Of a DNA stretch of 64,000 bases, positions 41,876-52,102 are shown one piece after another (positions within the stretch are counted from its first letter, which is position 1; every line of letters begins with the position of its first letter). The stretch spans positions 31,307-95,306 of the forward strand of contig CAZPQG010000005.1 of NCBI GenBank assembly GCA_964588685.1, given 5' to 3'. The stretch comes from CAYVBW01 sp964588685 (GTDB lineage: Bacteria > Patescibacteriota > Microgenomatia > UBA1400 > PJMF01). Made by a program: the position numbers and the translations under genes. Under the pieces are notes generated by a model. That model was not told the origin of the DNA, ran no database searches, and worked only from the letters and a program-made list of their open reading frames with translations.

Positions 41876-42250
41876 ATGGGTTTAGTTAAAAACAAGACTC
41901 TAATTGGTGTCTTAATCGCTTTTTTAATGATAGCGATCGGGTTAGTATTGTTTAATAATAATTTTTTTAATAGATTTCAACTTTCTCAAAATTTAGAAAA
42001 ATGCGGTATTGAAAATTGTCATGGTTTAGAAATTAGCTGCGGAGCCAACATTCCTGAAGCCTGCACCATGATTTATATGCCTGGTGATAACTGTCGCCAA
42101 TTTGCTGCTTGTGAAGTAATTGCAGGTAAATGCCAACTTGTAGTTACTGATGAATTCGAGGCATGCAAAACCTGTGTGCAGCAATGCGAGCAAAACTTTT
42201 TAGACGATCAAATGGAATTTTTTCAATGTGAGAGCAAGTGCGCAGTTTGA
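41876..42250 (+). CDS. Small Cys-rich exported protein abutting tRNA-Ala
   Basis: The 124-residue protein has a basic start and a signal anchor (MGLVKNKTLIGVLIAFLMIA, helix about residues 8-26), then about 90 exported residues with twelve cysteines, an even number that suggests six disulfides. Cys pairs are spaced KCGIENC, SCGANIPEAC, NCRQFAAC, ACKTCVQQC and QCESKC. I do not recognise the family. The ATG is only one base after the tRNA discriminator, with no other Met before the signal anchor and no room for a Shine-Dalgarno outside the tRNA. tRNA 3' processing would leave a nearly leaderless mRNA. The redox protein at 12877 could help it fold. Confidence 0.75.
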   Translation: MGLVKNKTLIGVLIAFLMIAIGLVLFNNNFFNRFQLSQNLEKCGIENCHGLEISCGANIPEACTMIYMPGDNCRQFAACEVIAGKCQLVVTDEFEACKTCVQQCEQNFLDDQMEFFQCESKCAV

Positions 42251-42332
42251 ATTAGTTGCTAAATAAGCTGCATAGGTTGCGCAGTTAGCAGTTAGTAGAA
42301 TCAGGCAGTAAATTTAAAAAATTAACCCATCT

Positions 42333-45080
42333 TTAATCTAGCTCTTCAATCAAAGCAGTAGTGGCAACTTTATCACCCTGCCTCAACTTCATTAAGATTA
42401 CTCCTTGAGTTGGTCTTGTTAGGAAAGGAAGTGATTTTTTGGTATTTGGCAGCTGAATTGTTTGTCCCTTTTCACTGGAAATCACCGCTCCTTTGTGGTC
42501 TTTAGTAATTAAGCGAATACTGGCTGCCGGACCTGTTTTTTGTGTGATGTCAGCTACTTTCACCCCGAGTCCGGAGCGTTTTTGAGAAGGATATTGATCC
42601 AAAATGGTGCGTTTACCCATTCCTTTTTCAGTAATAACTAAAATAGCAGCCTCTTTTTCCTTTTTAGTGGCTTGATCAATGCTTTCTAAAGCTACTACAT
42701 AATCATTCTTTTTAAGAGTTATCCCCTTTACCCCTTTAGTGTCGCGGTTGGAGCTTTTAATTTCTTTTTCATCAAATCTAATGCATTTGCCTTGGCGTGT
42801 GCCTAGGAAAATTTCATGAGTGCCGTCAGTGACTTGGCCTTTTACTAATTCGTCGCCTTCATTCAAATTAATGGCGATGATGCCAGTCGTACGGATGTTT
42901 CCAAATAAATTGACAGCAGTTTTTTTGACCAAACCTTCTTTAGTGGCTAGCAGAATAAATTTATCTTTGTCTTTTTCTTCATTTAATTCTAAGATTGATT
43001 TAATTTTTTCATTTGGTTTCAGATTTAGCAGATTAACAATCGCTGTACCTCGAGCCGTTCTCTTAGTCTCCGGAACTTCAAACGCTTTCAGCTTAAAGAC
43101 TCTGCCTTGATTGGTAAAAAAGAGCAAAGAGTCATGGTTTTCGCAGGTAATTAAAGTTTCAATAACATCTTCATCTTTCATGTTAAGCTTTACCCCCTTA
43201 CCACCGCGCCTTTGGGAGCGGAAGGTTTTATGAGCCAGTCTTTTAATATAATTGGCTTGAGTTAAAGCAATAACCACCGGAGCATTAGGGATCAAATCTG
43301 CTTCGCTTAATTGTCCAATTTTTCCTTTTACTAATTGGGTTAAGCGCTCATCTCCGTAAAGGGTGATTAATTCTTCTAATTCTTTAACAATAGTTTTTAA
43401 AATTTGTTTAGGATGAGTGAGTAGTTTTACGATTTCTGTAATTTGTTCTTTAATTGACTGATACTCTTCTTCAATTTTTTGTCTTTCTAAAGCCGCCAAT
43501 CTTTTTAATTGCATTTCCAAAATGGCTGTGGCTTGAGGTTCAGTTAGACCGAACTTCTCCATCAATTCTTCTTGGGCAATTTGCGAATCAGCAGAGTTGC
43601 GAATAGTGTCAATAACATCGTCTAAATTATTCAGAGCAATAATTAAGCCTTCTAAAATATGAGCTCTTTGCCGGGCTTCAATTAAGTCATGTTGATTTCT
43701 TTTAACTACCACCGATTGGCGGTGGCGTACATACTCGCTTAAGATCTGTTTGACGTTCATCAACTGCGGCGTTCCTTCTCCAGTTAAGGCCACCATATTC
43801 ATGGGGTAGCTGGTTTGCAGTTTAGAAAATTTATAGAGTTTATTGAGAACCACTTTGGGTCGAGAATTTCGTTTTAATTCAATTGTGATTTGCAGCCCTT
43901 GGCGGTCGGAATCATCTCTAATATTGCGAATGCCGTCAATTTTGTCATCTTTTACTAAATTAGCTATTTTTTCAATGAGTGAAGCTTTATTAACTTGATA
44001 AGGAATTTCATTAATAATGATTTCAAAACTGCCTTTGTCTTCAACAATTTTAGCCTTGCCGCGCATAATAATTTTGCCCTTGCCTTTGAGATAAGCTTCT
44101 TTAATTTGTTCAAAGTCGTACATGATGCCGCCGGTCGGAAAATCAGGCCCTTTAATATAGGTCATAATGTCGTCATTAGTGATTTCACTAGTGAATTGGC
44201 CTGTAATTTCATTAGGTTTAGCTTCAACTAAAGCAGCAGCTAAAGATTTTAAATCTTCAGCTTCTAATTTTTTAGTAAATTGTTGATTAATTTTTTCTTG
44301 ATCTTCGTTGATCGCAGTTTCTCCTCGGTCAATCATGGCAATCAATGCTTGGCAAACTTCTTTTAGATTATGAGGTGGAATTTTAGTCGCCATGCCAACC
44401 GCAATACCTTCTGCTCCCATCAGCAATAAGTTTGGCAGTTTGCCCGGTAGAACTGTAGGTTCTTCCATCGAACCGTCGAAGTTTTCCGTAAATTGAACAG
44501 TGTCTTTATTGATATCAGTCAGAATTTCTTGAGAAATATTAGCTAGCCTGGCTTCGGTGTAACGCATGGCAGCCGGACTGTCGCCGTCAATAGAGCCAAA
44601 GTTGCCTTGGCCGTCTACTAATGGATAGCGAATGTTAAAATTTTGGGCCAATCTAACTAATGCCAGGTAAACTGAACTGTCGCCGTGAGGATGATATTTA
44701 CCTAAAACATCGCCTACAATGCGGGCACATTTTTTATAAGGAGAATTATGGCGAATGCCGCTCTTATACATTGAATACAAAATACGCCTTTGAACCGGTT
44801 TTAACCCATCACGTACATCAGGTAGAGCTCGAGAAACAATAACACTCATGGCATAATCCAAGTAAGATTTTTCCATTTCTTCCACAATGGATGTTTGTTT
44901 GACGCGTCCATACTTGGTTTTCGTAATACTGTTAATCAAGCTGTTTTTGTCATTGTCATTGTTATTAGAGTTATTAGAAGCATCATTATTAGTTTTTTTA
45001 CCGTCATGACCGGCTTTACTGTCAGTATTGCTGTCAACTGTTTGTTTTTGCTGGTGATCTTTTTTAGAATTACTTGCCAT
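42333..45080 (-). CDS. gyrA: DNA gyrase subunit A
   Basis: GyrA breaks and rejoins DNA to introduce negative supercoils with GyrB. The 915-residue protein has an unusual Asn/Asp/Lys-rich N-terminal extension (residues 1-62). The breakage domain follows (EEMEKSYLDYAMSVIVSRAL, catalytic Tyr174 in AAMRYTEARLA), and then the six-bladed C-terminal DNA-wrapping domain with the GyrA box QRRGGKGV, which separates it from ParC. TGEGTPQLMNVKQIL and LEMQLKRLAALERQKIEEEY mark the coiled-coil region. It is in a minus-strand block gyrB-ppaC-gyrA. Confidence 0.97.
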   Translation of the reverse strand: MASNSKKDHQQKQTVDSNTDSKAGHDGKKTNNDASNNSNNNDNDKNSLINSITKTKYGRVKQTSIVEEMEKSYLDYAMSVIVSRALPDVRDGLKPVQRRILYSMYKSGIRHNSPYKKCARIVGDVLGKYHPHGDSSVYLALVRLAQNFNIRYPLVDGQGNFGSIDGDSPAAMRYTEARLANISQEILTDINKDTVQFTENFDGSMEEPTVLPGKLPNLLLMGAEGIAVGMATKIPPHNLKEVCQALIAMIDRGETAINEDQEKINQQFTKKLEAEDLKSLAAALVEAKPNEITGQFTSEITNDDIMTYIKGPDFPTGGIMYDFEQIKEAYLKGKGKIIMRGKAKIVEDKGSFEIIINEIPYQVNKASLIEKIANLVKDDKIDGIRNIRDDSDRQGLQITIELKRNSRPKVVLNKLYKFSKLQTSYPMNMVALTGEGTPQLMNVKQILSEYVRHRQSVVVKRNQHDLIEARQRAHILEGLIIALNNLDDVIDTIRNSADSQIAQEELMEKFGLTEPQATAILEMQLKRLAALERQKIEEEYQSIKEQITEIVKLLTHPKQILKTIVKELEELITLYGDERLTQLVKGKIGQLSEADLIPNAPVVIALTQANYIKRLAHKTFRSQRRGGKGVKLNMKDEDVIETLITCENHDSLLFFTNQGRVFKLKAFEVPETKRTARGTAIVNLLNLKPNEKIKSILELNEEKDKDKFILLATKEGLVKKTAVNLFGNIRTTGIIAINLNEGDELVKGQVTDGTHEIFLGTRQGKCIRFDEKEIKSSNRDTKGVKGITLKKNDYVVALESIDQATKKEKEAAILVITEKGMGKRTILDQYPSQKRSGLGVKVADITQKTGPAASIRLITKDHKGAVISSEKGQTIQLPNTKKSLPFLTRPTQGVILMKLRQGDKVATTALIEELD

Positions 45081-45113
45081 AATTTTTTACTTTTGATTTA
45101 TTGAATTGAATAG

Positions 45114-46070
45114 TTAATTATTTAAAACTGTTTCCAGGGCCGGCACAATATCTTTTTTTCTGCTGATTTTAGCGCCGATATCAATCACATTGTCTTTAGC
45201 CTTGGTATTAAAAGCTTGTTCTGCTGTTTTAAGGCTTATTTTATCCGGTGCTAGTAATTTAGTATTAACTTTTAGGACATCGCTTACTGCTAAAAAAATT
45301 AAATCTGCTTCTTCTTGTTGTTTGACTGTTTGCATGGCTTGTAACAAGGCATCTTTTTTTTGTTGAATAATGTCAGATTGCTCTACAGTTTCAAGCTGAC
45401 CAATAAACAGTTTTTGACCAAAGTCAAAAGTTTTAGCATCATGCTTGATTAATTCTAGAGGCGAAAGATGACTTAAATCTGATTTGGCTTTTAAGATTGC
45501 TAAGGCAAAAGCATCAATGTCAGTAATGCCGGCAATTTGAGCTAGCTCTTGAGCTATTTGTTGATCTTTATCAGTAGTGGTGCTGGACTTAAAGCCTACA
45601 GTATCAGACAAGATAGCTCCCAGCATTAAAGCGGCTAAGTTTTTATTAGGCTGCAGAGGCTGGCTGCCAAAGTGCTGCATTATAAAGTAGATTACACTGA
45701 CAGTTGCACCCCAGGTTTTAAAATTCAGGAAAATAGGACGGCTAAGGCTGAGATTGGGTTTATGATGATCAATAATTTCACAGATTTGAGCTTCATCTAA
45801 TCCCGGTAAACGCTGCGATTTTTCATTATGATCGACTAATACTACTTGATCAGACTTTTTAATATCCCGGGCTGTGATGATAGGAGGTGCCGTTGTCGAA
45901 AATTTATCCAGTAAATAGCGTGTTTCATGATTAATATCATCTACAATTGCAGCTTGCGGTTGTTGATAATGGAAGCAATCTAGCTGTTCAAATAGATATT
46001 GAGCGGCCAGGGCTGAAACAACACTGTCAGTGTCAGGTTTTTGATGGCCGATGATATAGGTGGTTGGCAT
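45114..46070 (-). CDS. ppaC: Manganese-dependent inorganic pyrophosphatase (DHH family)
   Basis: The enzyme hydrolyses pyrophosphate to phosphate, pulling biosynthetic reactions forward. The 318 residues show the family II ligands: IIGHQKPDTDSVVSALAAQY (His9, Asp13, Asp15), VVLVDHNE (Asp), and CEIIDHHKPNLS (the DHH motif). GAILSDTVGFKSSTTTDKD and the C-terminal DHHA2 domain with the basic SRKKDIVPAL complete it. The His-x3-Asp-x-Asp start distinguishes it from other DHH phosphoesterases. It sits between gyrB and gyrA with 33- and 75-base spacers, an unexpected partner for gyrase genes. Confidence 0.9.
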   Translation of the reverse strand: MPTTYIIGHQKPDTDSVVSALAAQYLFEQLDCFHYQQPQAAIVDDINHETRYLLDKFSTTAPPIITARDIKKSDQVVLVDHNEKSQRLPGLDEAQICEIIDHHKPNLSLSRPIFLNFKTWGATVSVIYFIMQHFGSQPLQPNKNLAALMLGAILSDTVGFKSSTTTDKDQQIAQELAQIAGITDIDAFALAILKAKSDLSHLSPLELIKHDAKTFDFGQKLFIGQLETVEQSDIIQQKKDALLQAMQTVKQQEEADLIFLAVSDVLKVNTKLLAPDKISLKTAEQAFNTKAKDNVIDIGAKISRKKDIVPALETVLNN

Positions 46071-46145
46071 GATTTATTTTAATGCTTTGTTTTTAATGTA
46101 ATGACGGCTGTTTTTATTTTGGTTAAATTTTGATTTTAGTTAATT

Positions 46146-48170
46146 TTAGACATCCAGTTCTGCTAATTTAGCTCTGGTTTGAATGAATTTTTTGCGAGGC
46201 GGGACACGATTGCCCATTAAAACATCAAAAGCTTGATCAGCTTTATTAGCATCTTCAATTGTAATTTTTTTAACGATTCGAGATTCAGGGTTCATGGTTG
46301 TATCCCAGAGTTGCTGCGGGTTCATTTCGCCTAAACCTTTGTAGCGTTGTAAATCAATTTTAGTATTTGGGTGTTCTTTTTTGATATCAGCAACCATTTT
46401 ATTTTTTTGTTCTTCAGAGTAAGCATATTTTTCTCGGCTTCTTTTGTAGGAAATTTTATATAGCGGCGGCATGGCGACATAGAGATGGCCTTCTTCGATA
46501 ATTTCCGGCATATGGCGATAAAAAAAGGTTAGGCCAAGGGTGGTAATATGCTCGCCGTCTACATCAGCATCATTCATTAAAATGACGCGGTGGTAGCGTA
46601 AATTTTCCGGCTCATATGTTTCACCAATACCGGCTCCAAGAGCTACTATTAGTTGTTTAAGTTCTTTAAAATTAATCACTTTGTCTAACCGAGCGCGTTC
46701 GGTGTTTAAAATCTTACCTCGCAGTGGGAAAATTGCTTGAAAACGACGGTCTCTGCCCTGTTTGGCACTGCCGCCTGCGCTGTCTCCCTCAACAATATAA
46801 ATTTCTGCTTCTGCAGGATCGGTAGTTTGACAGTCAGCTAATTTGCCTGGTAAAGTAGTTCCTTCCAGCACTCCTTTACGGGTGACGGCATCTTTAGCAG
46901 CTCGGGCTGCTTTTCTGGCGCGAGAAGATAATAAAATTTTTGCAATAATATTGCGGGCTGCATCCGGGTTTTCTTCTAAAAAGATTGAAAAGCCTTCTTT
47001 AAAGACTCGGTAAACTGCAGAGTGCGCTTCAGAATTATTTAATTTTGTTTTAGTTTGAGATTCAAATTGTAAATCATTAGCCGGCATTTTAACAAACACC
47101 ACTGCGCTTAGACCTTCTTTAATATCGCTGGCAACAAAACTTTCATTTTTTTTCAGCATGTCATTTTTTTCAGCGTATTCTCTTAAAGCCCGGCTTAAGG
47201 CATTGGTAAAGCCGGTTACATGAGTTCCTCCATCAGGAGTGTTAATGACATTAACAAAACTGTCAATGATTTGGCTGTAAGAATCGTTATATTGCAAAGC
47301 TACTTCGACTCCAATTTGAAGATCGCTTTCTTTATCCTGCCATTGATCTTTAGTATAAAAAACATCATGAATGGCATCTTTACCGGTATTCAGATGTTGA
47401 ATCATGGACTTGATGCCGCCTTCAAAATAAAAATGTTTTTCAACATCTACAATATTATCGTTTAAAATAAAGTAAATACCGGCCATTAAATAAGCTCTGT
47501 TTCTCAGTACATCAACCAGTTTTTTATGACTAAAGCTGGTAGTGCTGAAAACCGATTTATCAGGAATAAAATGCACTAGAGTGCCGTTTCCATCTTCTAT
47601 TAGCGATGCAGATTTTTGAGGAAAAAGCTGCCTTACTTTTTTTTGAGAAATTTCGGTTACTGGTTTGTCCGGGGAGCCGTGATGATAAGATTGGTAATGA
47701 TATTTGTTTTCGCGTTTAGAAATAACTTGCATCATGGCCGACAAAGCGTTGACAGCAGATGAACCCACTCCATGCAGTCCGCCTGATACTTTGTAAGCAT
47801 CATTTTCAAATTTGCCGCCGGCATGAAGTTTAGTCATCACTACTTCCAAAGCAGAGACATTGGCTTGTTTGTGTTTTTCAACCGGAATACCGCGGCCGTG
47901 ATCAATGACTGTAATTGCCTCCTGGCCTGCATTTTTGTCCTTAATTAATTCTTGCTCATTGTCAGTAATGCTGGAACGGAAAACTTCAATTTTTTTGCCG
48001 TAGCCGGCAATAGCTTCGTCTACTGCATTATCAAGAATTTCGATTGCCAAATGATGAAGGCCTTTAGCATCTGTTGAACCAATAAACATGCCCGGTCTTT
48101 TACGAACAGGATCTAGACCTTCTAAAATTTTAATTTCTGTTGCTTGATAGGAGTGTTTATTTTTAGCCAT
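46146..48170 (-). CDS. gyrB: DNA gyrase subunit B
   Basis: The ATPase subunit of gyrase has 674 residues. It contains the GHKL ATPase domain (EILDNAVDEAIAGYG, VIDHGRGIPVEKHKQ, KLHAGGKFENDAYKVSGGLH), the transducer domain, and the TOPRIM domain with YIVEGDSAGGSAKQGRDRRF and NDADVDGEHI, then the tail KFIQTRAKLAELDV. It lacks the large insertion of E. coli GyrB. ParE cannot be strictly excluded, but pairing with a GyrA-box GyrA nearby supports GyrB. It is upstream of ppaC and gyrA on the same strand. Confidence 0.96.
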   Translation of the reverse strand: MAKNKHSYQATEIKILEGLDPVRKRPGMFIGSTDAKGLHHLAIEILDNAVDEAIAGYGKKIEVFRSSITDNEQELIKDKNAGQEAITVIDHGRGIPVEKHKQANVSALEVVMTKLHAGGKFENDAYKVSGGLHGVGSSAVNALSAMMQVISKRENKYHYQSYHHGSPDKPVTEISQKKVRQLFPQKSASLIEDGNGTLVHFIPDKSVFSTTSFSHKKLVDVLRNRAYLMAGIYFILNDNIVDVEKHFYFEGGIKSMIQHLNTGKDAIHDVFYTKDQWQDKESDLQIGVEVALQYNDSYSQIIDSFVNVINTPDGGTHVTGFTNALSRALREYAEKNDMLKKNESFVASDIKEGLSAVVFVKMPANDLQFESQTKTKLNNSEAHSAVYRVFKEGFSIFLEENPDAARNIIAKILLSSRARKAARAAKDAVTRKGVLEGTTLPGKLADCQTTDPAEAEIYIVEGDSAGGSAKQGRDRRFQAIFPLRGKILNTERARLDKVINFKELKQLIVALGAGIGETYEPENLRYHRVILMNDADVDGEHITTLGLTFFYRHMPEIIEEGHLYVAMPPLYKISYKRSREKYAYSEEQKNKMVADIKKEHPNTKIDLQRYKGLGEMNPQQLWDTTMNPESRIVKKITIEDANKADQAFDVLMGNRVPPRKKFIQTRAKLAELDV

Positions 48171-48751
48171 AATGAAAACAAAAATAAAAAAATATAACTA
48201 TAAGGTTAACTTATTTTTAAGTTAAAAAAAATTGTTTAATTAAAGATTAATAAAAAAGTTAGCTGGTCTTTATTTTTTCTTAAAAGCTTTTCAAATCAAA
48301 ATTTAAAAAAAATAATTAGTACTGTAAGATAAGTTGTGAAATAAAAGATTTAAAATTTGATTAAAAATCTACCTACTTATCCAAATCTATTTTTAGTGCG
48401 TTAGAGTTCAATTTCACAGATAATATTTTGTATCATAGTTTTTTTGTTTAAGCAAATTAATTAAAAATTACTGTTAGTTTTTCAGAAGTATTGATGGGGA
48501 AAAATAACTCTAATTCCATTTTCAACTGTTATTTATTATACCCCAAATAAGGCTATTTGTGAATTGCATTTTGATACTTTAAGTATTAAAAAATAATATT
48601 TTTTAACCAGAGAATTAGCTTTATTAATTAGTAATTTTTTTTGGGCTGCCTGCTAGGCGTTGAATAGTAAATTTGAGGCGTTTTTATTGAGACGGTTAAG
48701 ATGACCATAAACTTTGCTAATCACAAACTTACGCCAGTCTTAAAAACGCAT
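48171..48751. other. AT-rich spacer between gyrB and holB
   Basis: No gene is supported in these 581 bases. The one notable structure is GCGTTTTTA (48678-48686) pairing with TAAAAACGC (48741-48749), extended by AGAC/GTCT with a small bulge, just downstream of the holB stop. It could be a 3' end structure for holB or a small RNA. The rest is A/T-rich with gyrB promoter sequences presumably near 48200. Confidence 0.5.
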
Positions 48752-49531
48752 TTAGATTATTTTAAAAAAACAATGTTCCAAAGCTAGTCTCACATTTATA
48801 TTTTTTTGCAAATCTTGGTAACAGCGCAGTAAGCTGTTGAGAATTTTAGGTAAATTGTGATGATTAATTTTTATTGTCTTATTTTTATTTTTAGCAGCTG
48901 AAGCGGCAGCAGTGATGGACTTTTTTGAATCAGATGAGCTTAGTGTTGAGTCTGTCTGCGAGTTGGACAGTTGCTGATGTAAGTAGGTAATTAAACTTAG
49001 GATTAAGGCTGAAGCCTCTTCTCTCTTCTTGTATTTTTCCGCCAGTTTTACAGCTTGAGCGTGATTAAATTTTGGAGAGCAAATTTGAACAGCTACGGCT
49101 GCAGTGTCTTTATGTAAATCTTTGGTTCGGCGTTTAGTGTCAGTATTAAGATAAATCTTACGGCATCTGGAGAGAATGGTGGGCAGTAATTGCCTGGGTT
49201 GGGTGGAAGTCAAAATAATTTGCGTTTCAGGCGGAGGTTCTTCAATAATTTTAAGTAAGGCGTTTTGGGCTGAAGGTGAACTTTTTTCTGCCTGTAAAAT
49301 TATAAAAATTTGTTTTTGTTTGTTGTATGGTTTATAGGCGCTGTGACTGATCAGTTGCCGGACAGATTTAATTTTTACCCCTGCCTTATCTTGATTAACA
49401 TAATGAATGTTTATTTTTGGTTGATTAGGTTCAACCCAACCTTTTTTTTGCAAAAAATCAGCAATCAATAGTTGCTGCTTTTGTTGAGGATTAAAAATTA
49501 AAAGTAGAGAGCTATTTTTTGTGGCGGCCAT
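48752..49531 (-). CDS. holB: DNA polymerase III delta' subunit (clamp loader)
   Basis: The 259-residue AAA+ protein is part of the clamp loader that opens the sliding clamp. No Walker A Lys is present (the start LLLIFNPQQKQQLLIADFLQ lacks GxxGxGK), as expected for delta'. The Walker B-like IFIILQAEKSSPSAQNALLK, IIEEPPPETQIILTS and sensor-1 SRCRKIYLNT are clear. A Ser/Thr/Ala-rich, low-complexity insertion (about residues 195-220) is unusual. The C-terminal collar domain appears shortened. It points toward gyrB on the same strand, separated by 581 bases. Confidence 0.88.
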   Translation of the reverse strand: MAATKNSSLLLIFNPQQKQQLLIADFLQKKGWVEPNQPKINIHYVNQDKAGVKIKSVRQLISHSAYKPYNKQKQIFIILQAEKSSPSAQNALLKIIEEPPPETQIILTSTQPRQLLPTILSRCRKIYLNTDTKRRTKDLHKDTAAVAVQICSPKFNHAQAVKLAEKYKKREEASALILSLITYLHQQLSNSQTDSTLSSSDSKKSITAAASAAKNKNKTIKINHHNLPKILNSLLRCYQDLQKNINVRLALEHCFFKII

Positions 49532-49823
49532 GGGTAATTTAATAATTTTATTGCTGTTTATGACTATATTTTTTTAAACTTAAATTAATGTCAGCTAGTG
49601 TCTTAATTGACATTAACTGATATGCTAGGGCAGAATTTATTTACCAGCTTTAAAATTAAAGCAGCAATTTAAGGTTAACAACTTAATCTTTTCTTAGTGG
49701 CAAGATTGTGTCATTATATAATAGACTTTAAATCAATTTTAAATTTAAAACAAAGTAATTAAAAAAACCTTTTATTTTAAAATAAAGTGCAATTTAATTG
49801 AATTGCAGTAGTTGCAAATTGTT

Positions 49824-52022
49824 ATGCCTGCTCAAAATTCCAATCAATCTTTTACTATTGCTGATAATTCTGATGAAGTGATCAGCGTGGATAATAATGA
49901 TAACAATCGGGCTGCGCTTAATTCAAATCAAGCCGGTAATGCTGCGGATCAAACTGCTGCAGCCGGCAATCAAGCTAATCAGCAAGCCAAAAACCAAGTT
50001 AATAATAACGTTGCGCAGCAAGCTAGCCAGACTAATAATGCCCCTCAAGCTGCTGCCCCTGCCTCCCCTGCTCCTGCCGCTTCTTCGCCTGAGATTTCTT
50101 CGCCTAATGCTCCTTTGTCCGACACTGCTTCATCTGCTTCACCTGACGCTAAGGCTGTTAATACTACTGATGATCCCACAAATATAGATAACACTGCTGA
50201 CACTAATGCTGCCAGTACTGTTTCTGATGCTGATGCGGCTGATTCAACTGATGCGGTCGGTCAAACTTTAACCGGCGAGCAGAAAATTGAGACAAATTTT
50301 ACGGGATTGTTAGGAGTTTTAGTGGAAAATCAAATTATTAGTGAAGAACAGGCTCAAGAAATTAACGGTGTTCATTTGGCCTCGAAAAAGTCAATAGAGG
50401 ACATAGTGCGAGAAAGCGAGATAGTTTCAGAATTGGATTTAACTAAAGCTAAAGCGGAGCTTAATCAAATTCCTTATGTTGCTGTTAGTGAAACCGGAAT
50501 AGCTCCGGAGGCTTTAAGCAGAATTGATGAAAGCGTTGCTAAGCGCTACACCCTCTTACCTTTTGCCATAGATCAGGCGGAAAAAAAACTTAAAGTTGCT
50601 ATGGCTGATCCTCTTAATATTTCTGCAATTAGTTTTCTTGAGCAGAAAACAGGTTTTAAAGTTGAAAGCTACTACTCTACTCCTTCTGAGTTAAAGCGCT
50701 TAATCAGCGCCCGTTATGCCCAGGATTTATCCGGTGATGTAACTGCTGCTTTAGAAGAGACAGACACGATTGACAGCGGTGATTTAGATATGATGCAGGG
50801 GCAAAAGGGCGGCTTTGTGAAAGCTGCTCCTATTAACAAAATTGTTAATACAGTTTTAGATTATGCCCTGCAATCGCGAGCTTCTGATGTTCATATCGAG
50901 CCAATGGCAGGTAAAACCAGAGTTAGATATCGTATTGACGGCATCTTACATGAAAAATTAATCCTGCCTAAAAGCGTTCATAATGCAGTGGTGTCAAGGA
51001 TTAAGATTTTGGCTGATTTAAAGATTGACGAAAAACGCGTGCCTCAAGATGGGCGGTTTGATTATGCTGTGGGCAGTCAAGAAGTTGACTTACGTGTTTC
51101 TACTATGCCCAGCGTGCACGGCGAAAAAGTAGTGATGAGATTGCTGATGAAGAACGAAGCTGTGCCCGGTTTAGAAGAGCTGGGTATGAGAGGCTTGGCT
51201 TTGCAGCGAGTTAACAATGCTATTCGTATTCCTCAGGGCATTTTTTTGGTAACGGGTCCGACCGGTTCCGGTAAAACAACCAGTTTATATTCAATTTTAA
51301 ATAATATTAACAGCCCCAAGGTTAATATTATGACTTTGGAGGATCCGGTTGAGTATCAAATGAGTGGTGTAACTCAGGTGCAAGTTCGACCGCAAGCCGG
51401 TTTAACTTTTGCCAACGGGCTGCGTTCTTTTTTACGTCAAGACCCTGATATTATCATGGTCGGTGAGATTAGGGATACTGAAACTGCGGAGCTGGCTGTG
51501 CAGGCTTCTTTAACTGGCCATTTGGTATTTGCTACCCTGCACACTAATTCAGCAGCCGGAGCGCTGCCGCGCTTAATGGATATGAAAGTGGAACCTTTTT
51601 TATTATCATCGTCAATGATTTTGGTTATGGCTCAGCGAGTGATTAGAAAGATTAACCCGAATTATAGAGAGGAATATCAACCGGATAAAGAGGTAATAAC
51701 AGATATCAAACAGGTTTTGGGTGATTATTTTGATGATTGGTGCGAGAAGAATTCAAAAAATCCACAGGAAATTACTTTATTTAGGCCCAAAAAAGATCGA
51801 CCGCAAACAGAGCCTGAATATTTGGGTAGAACCGGTATTTTTGAGGTGCTTATTATTACTGACCAAATTAAAAGTTTAATTAATAAAGCTGCGCCGGCTG
51901 AAGAACTTGAAAAAGCAGCTTTGAAAAATGGTATGATGTTAATGAAGCAGGATGGATATATCAAAGCTCTTGAGGGAATAACGACTATTGAAGAGGTGCT
52001 GCGGGTAGCAGAAGTTAGATAA
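49824..52022 (+). CDS. pilB: Type IV pilus extension ATPase PilB
   Basis: PilB powers pilus extension at the inner membrane. The first 145 residues are an Asn/Ala/Pro/Ser-rich disordered leader. An MshEN/T2SSE_N domain follows (about residues 155-290: NFTGLLGVLVENQIISEEQA), then the hexameric ATPase: SRASDVHIEP-type sequence (ASDVHIEPMAGKTRVRYRID), Walker A TGPTGSGKTTSL (about residue 480), Walker B PDIIMVGEIRD and GHLVFATLHTNSA. The four-Cys zinc loop found before YxGRxGIxEV in most PilB proteins is absent. An upstream TTG (49812) is disfavoured. It heads the pilBTC order. Confidence 0.94.
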   Translation: MPAQNSNQSFTIADNSDEVISVDNNDNNRAALNSNQAGNAADQTAAAGNQANQQAKNQVNNNVAQQASQTNNAPQAAAPASPAPAASSPEISSPNAPLSDTASSASPDAKAVNTTDDPTNIDNTADTNAASTVSDADAADSTDAVGQTLTGEQKIETNFTGLLGVLVENQIISEEQAQEINGVHLASKKSIEDIVRESEIVSELDLTKAKAELNQIPYVAVSETGIAPEALSRIDESVAKRYTLLPFAIDQAEKKLKVAMADPLNISAISFLEQKTGFKVESYYSTPSELKRLISARYAQDLSGDVTAALEETDTIDSGDLDMMQGQKGGFVKAAPINKIVNTVLDYALQSRASDVHIEPMAGKTRVRYRIDGILHEKLILPKSVHNAVVSRIKILADLKIDEKRVPQDGRFDYAVGSQEVDLRVSTMPSVHGEKVVMRLLMKNEAVPGLEELGMRGLALQRVNNAIRIPQGIFLVTGPTGSGKTTSLYSILNNINSPKVNIMTLEDPVEYQMSGVTQVQVRPQAGLTFANGLRSFLRQDPDIIMVGEIRDTETAELAVQASLTGHLVFATLHTNSAAGALPRLMDMKVEPFLLSSSMILVMAQRVIRKINPNYREEYQPDKEVITDIKQVLGDYFDDWCEKNSKNPQEITLFRPKKDRPQTEPEYLGRTGIFEVLIITDQIKSLINKAAPAEELEKAALKNGMMLMKQDGYIKALEGITTIEEVLRVAEVR

Positions 52023-52102
52023 AAAGCAGCTGGAATTAAATAAAAAAGTATTAATATTTAAATAAAAATATCAATTATAATCAATAATAATAACCAACAA
52101 TA

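Noticed and set aside
49897..50187. 96-residue Leu/Pro-rich plus-strand ORF
   Set aside because: It is a frame-shifted reading of the low-complexity N-terminal part of pilB.
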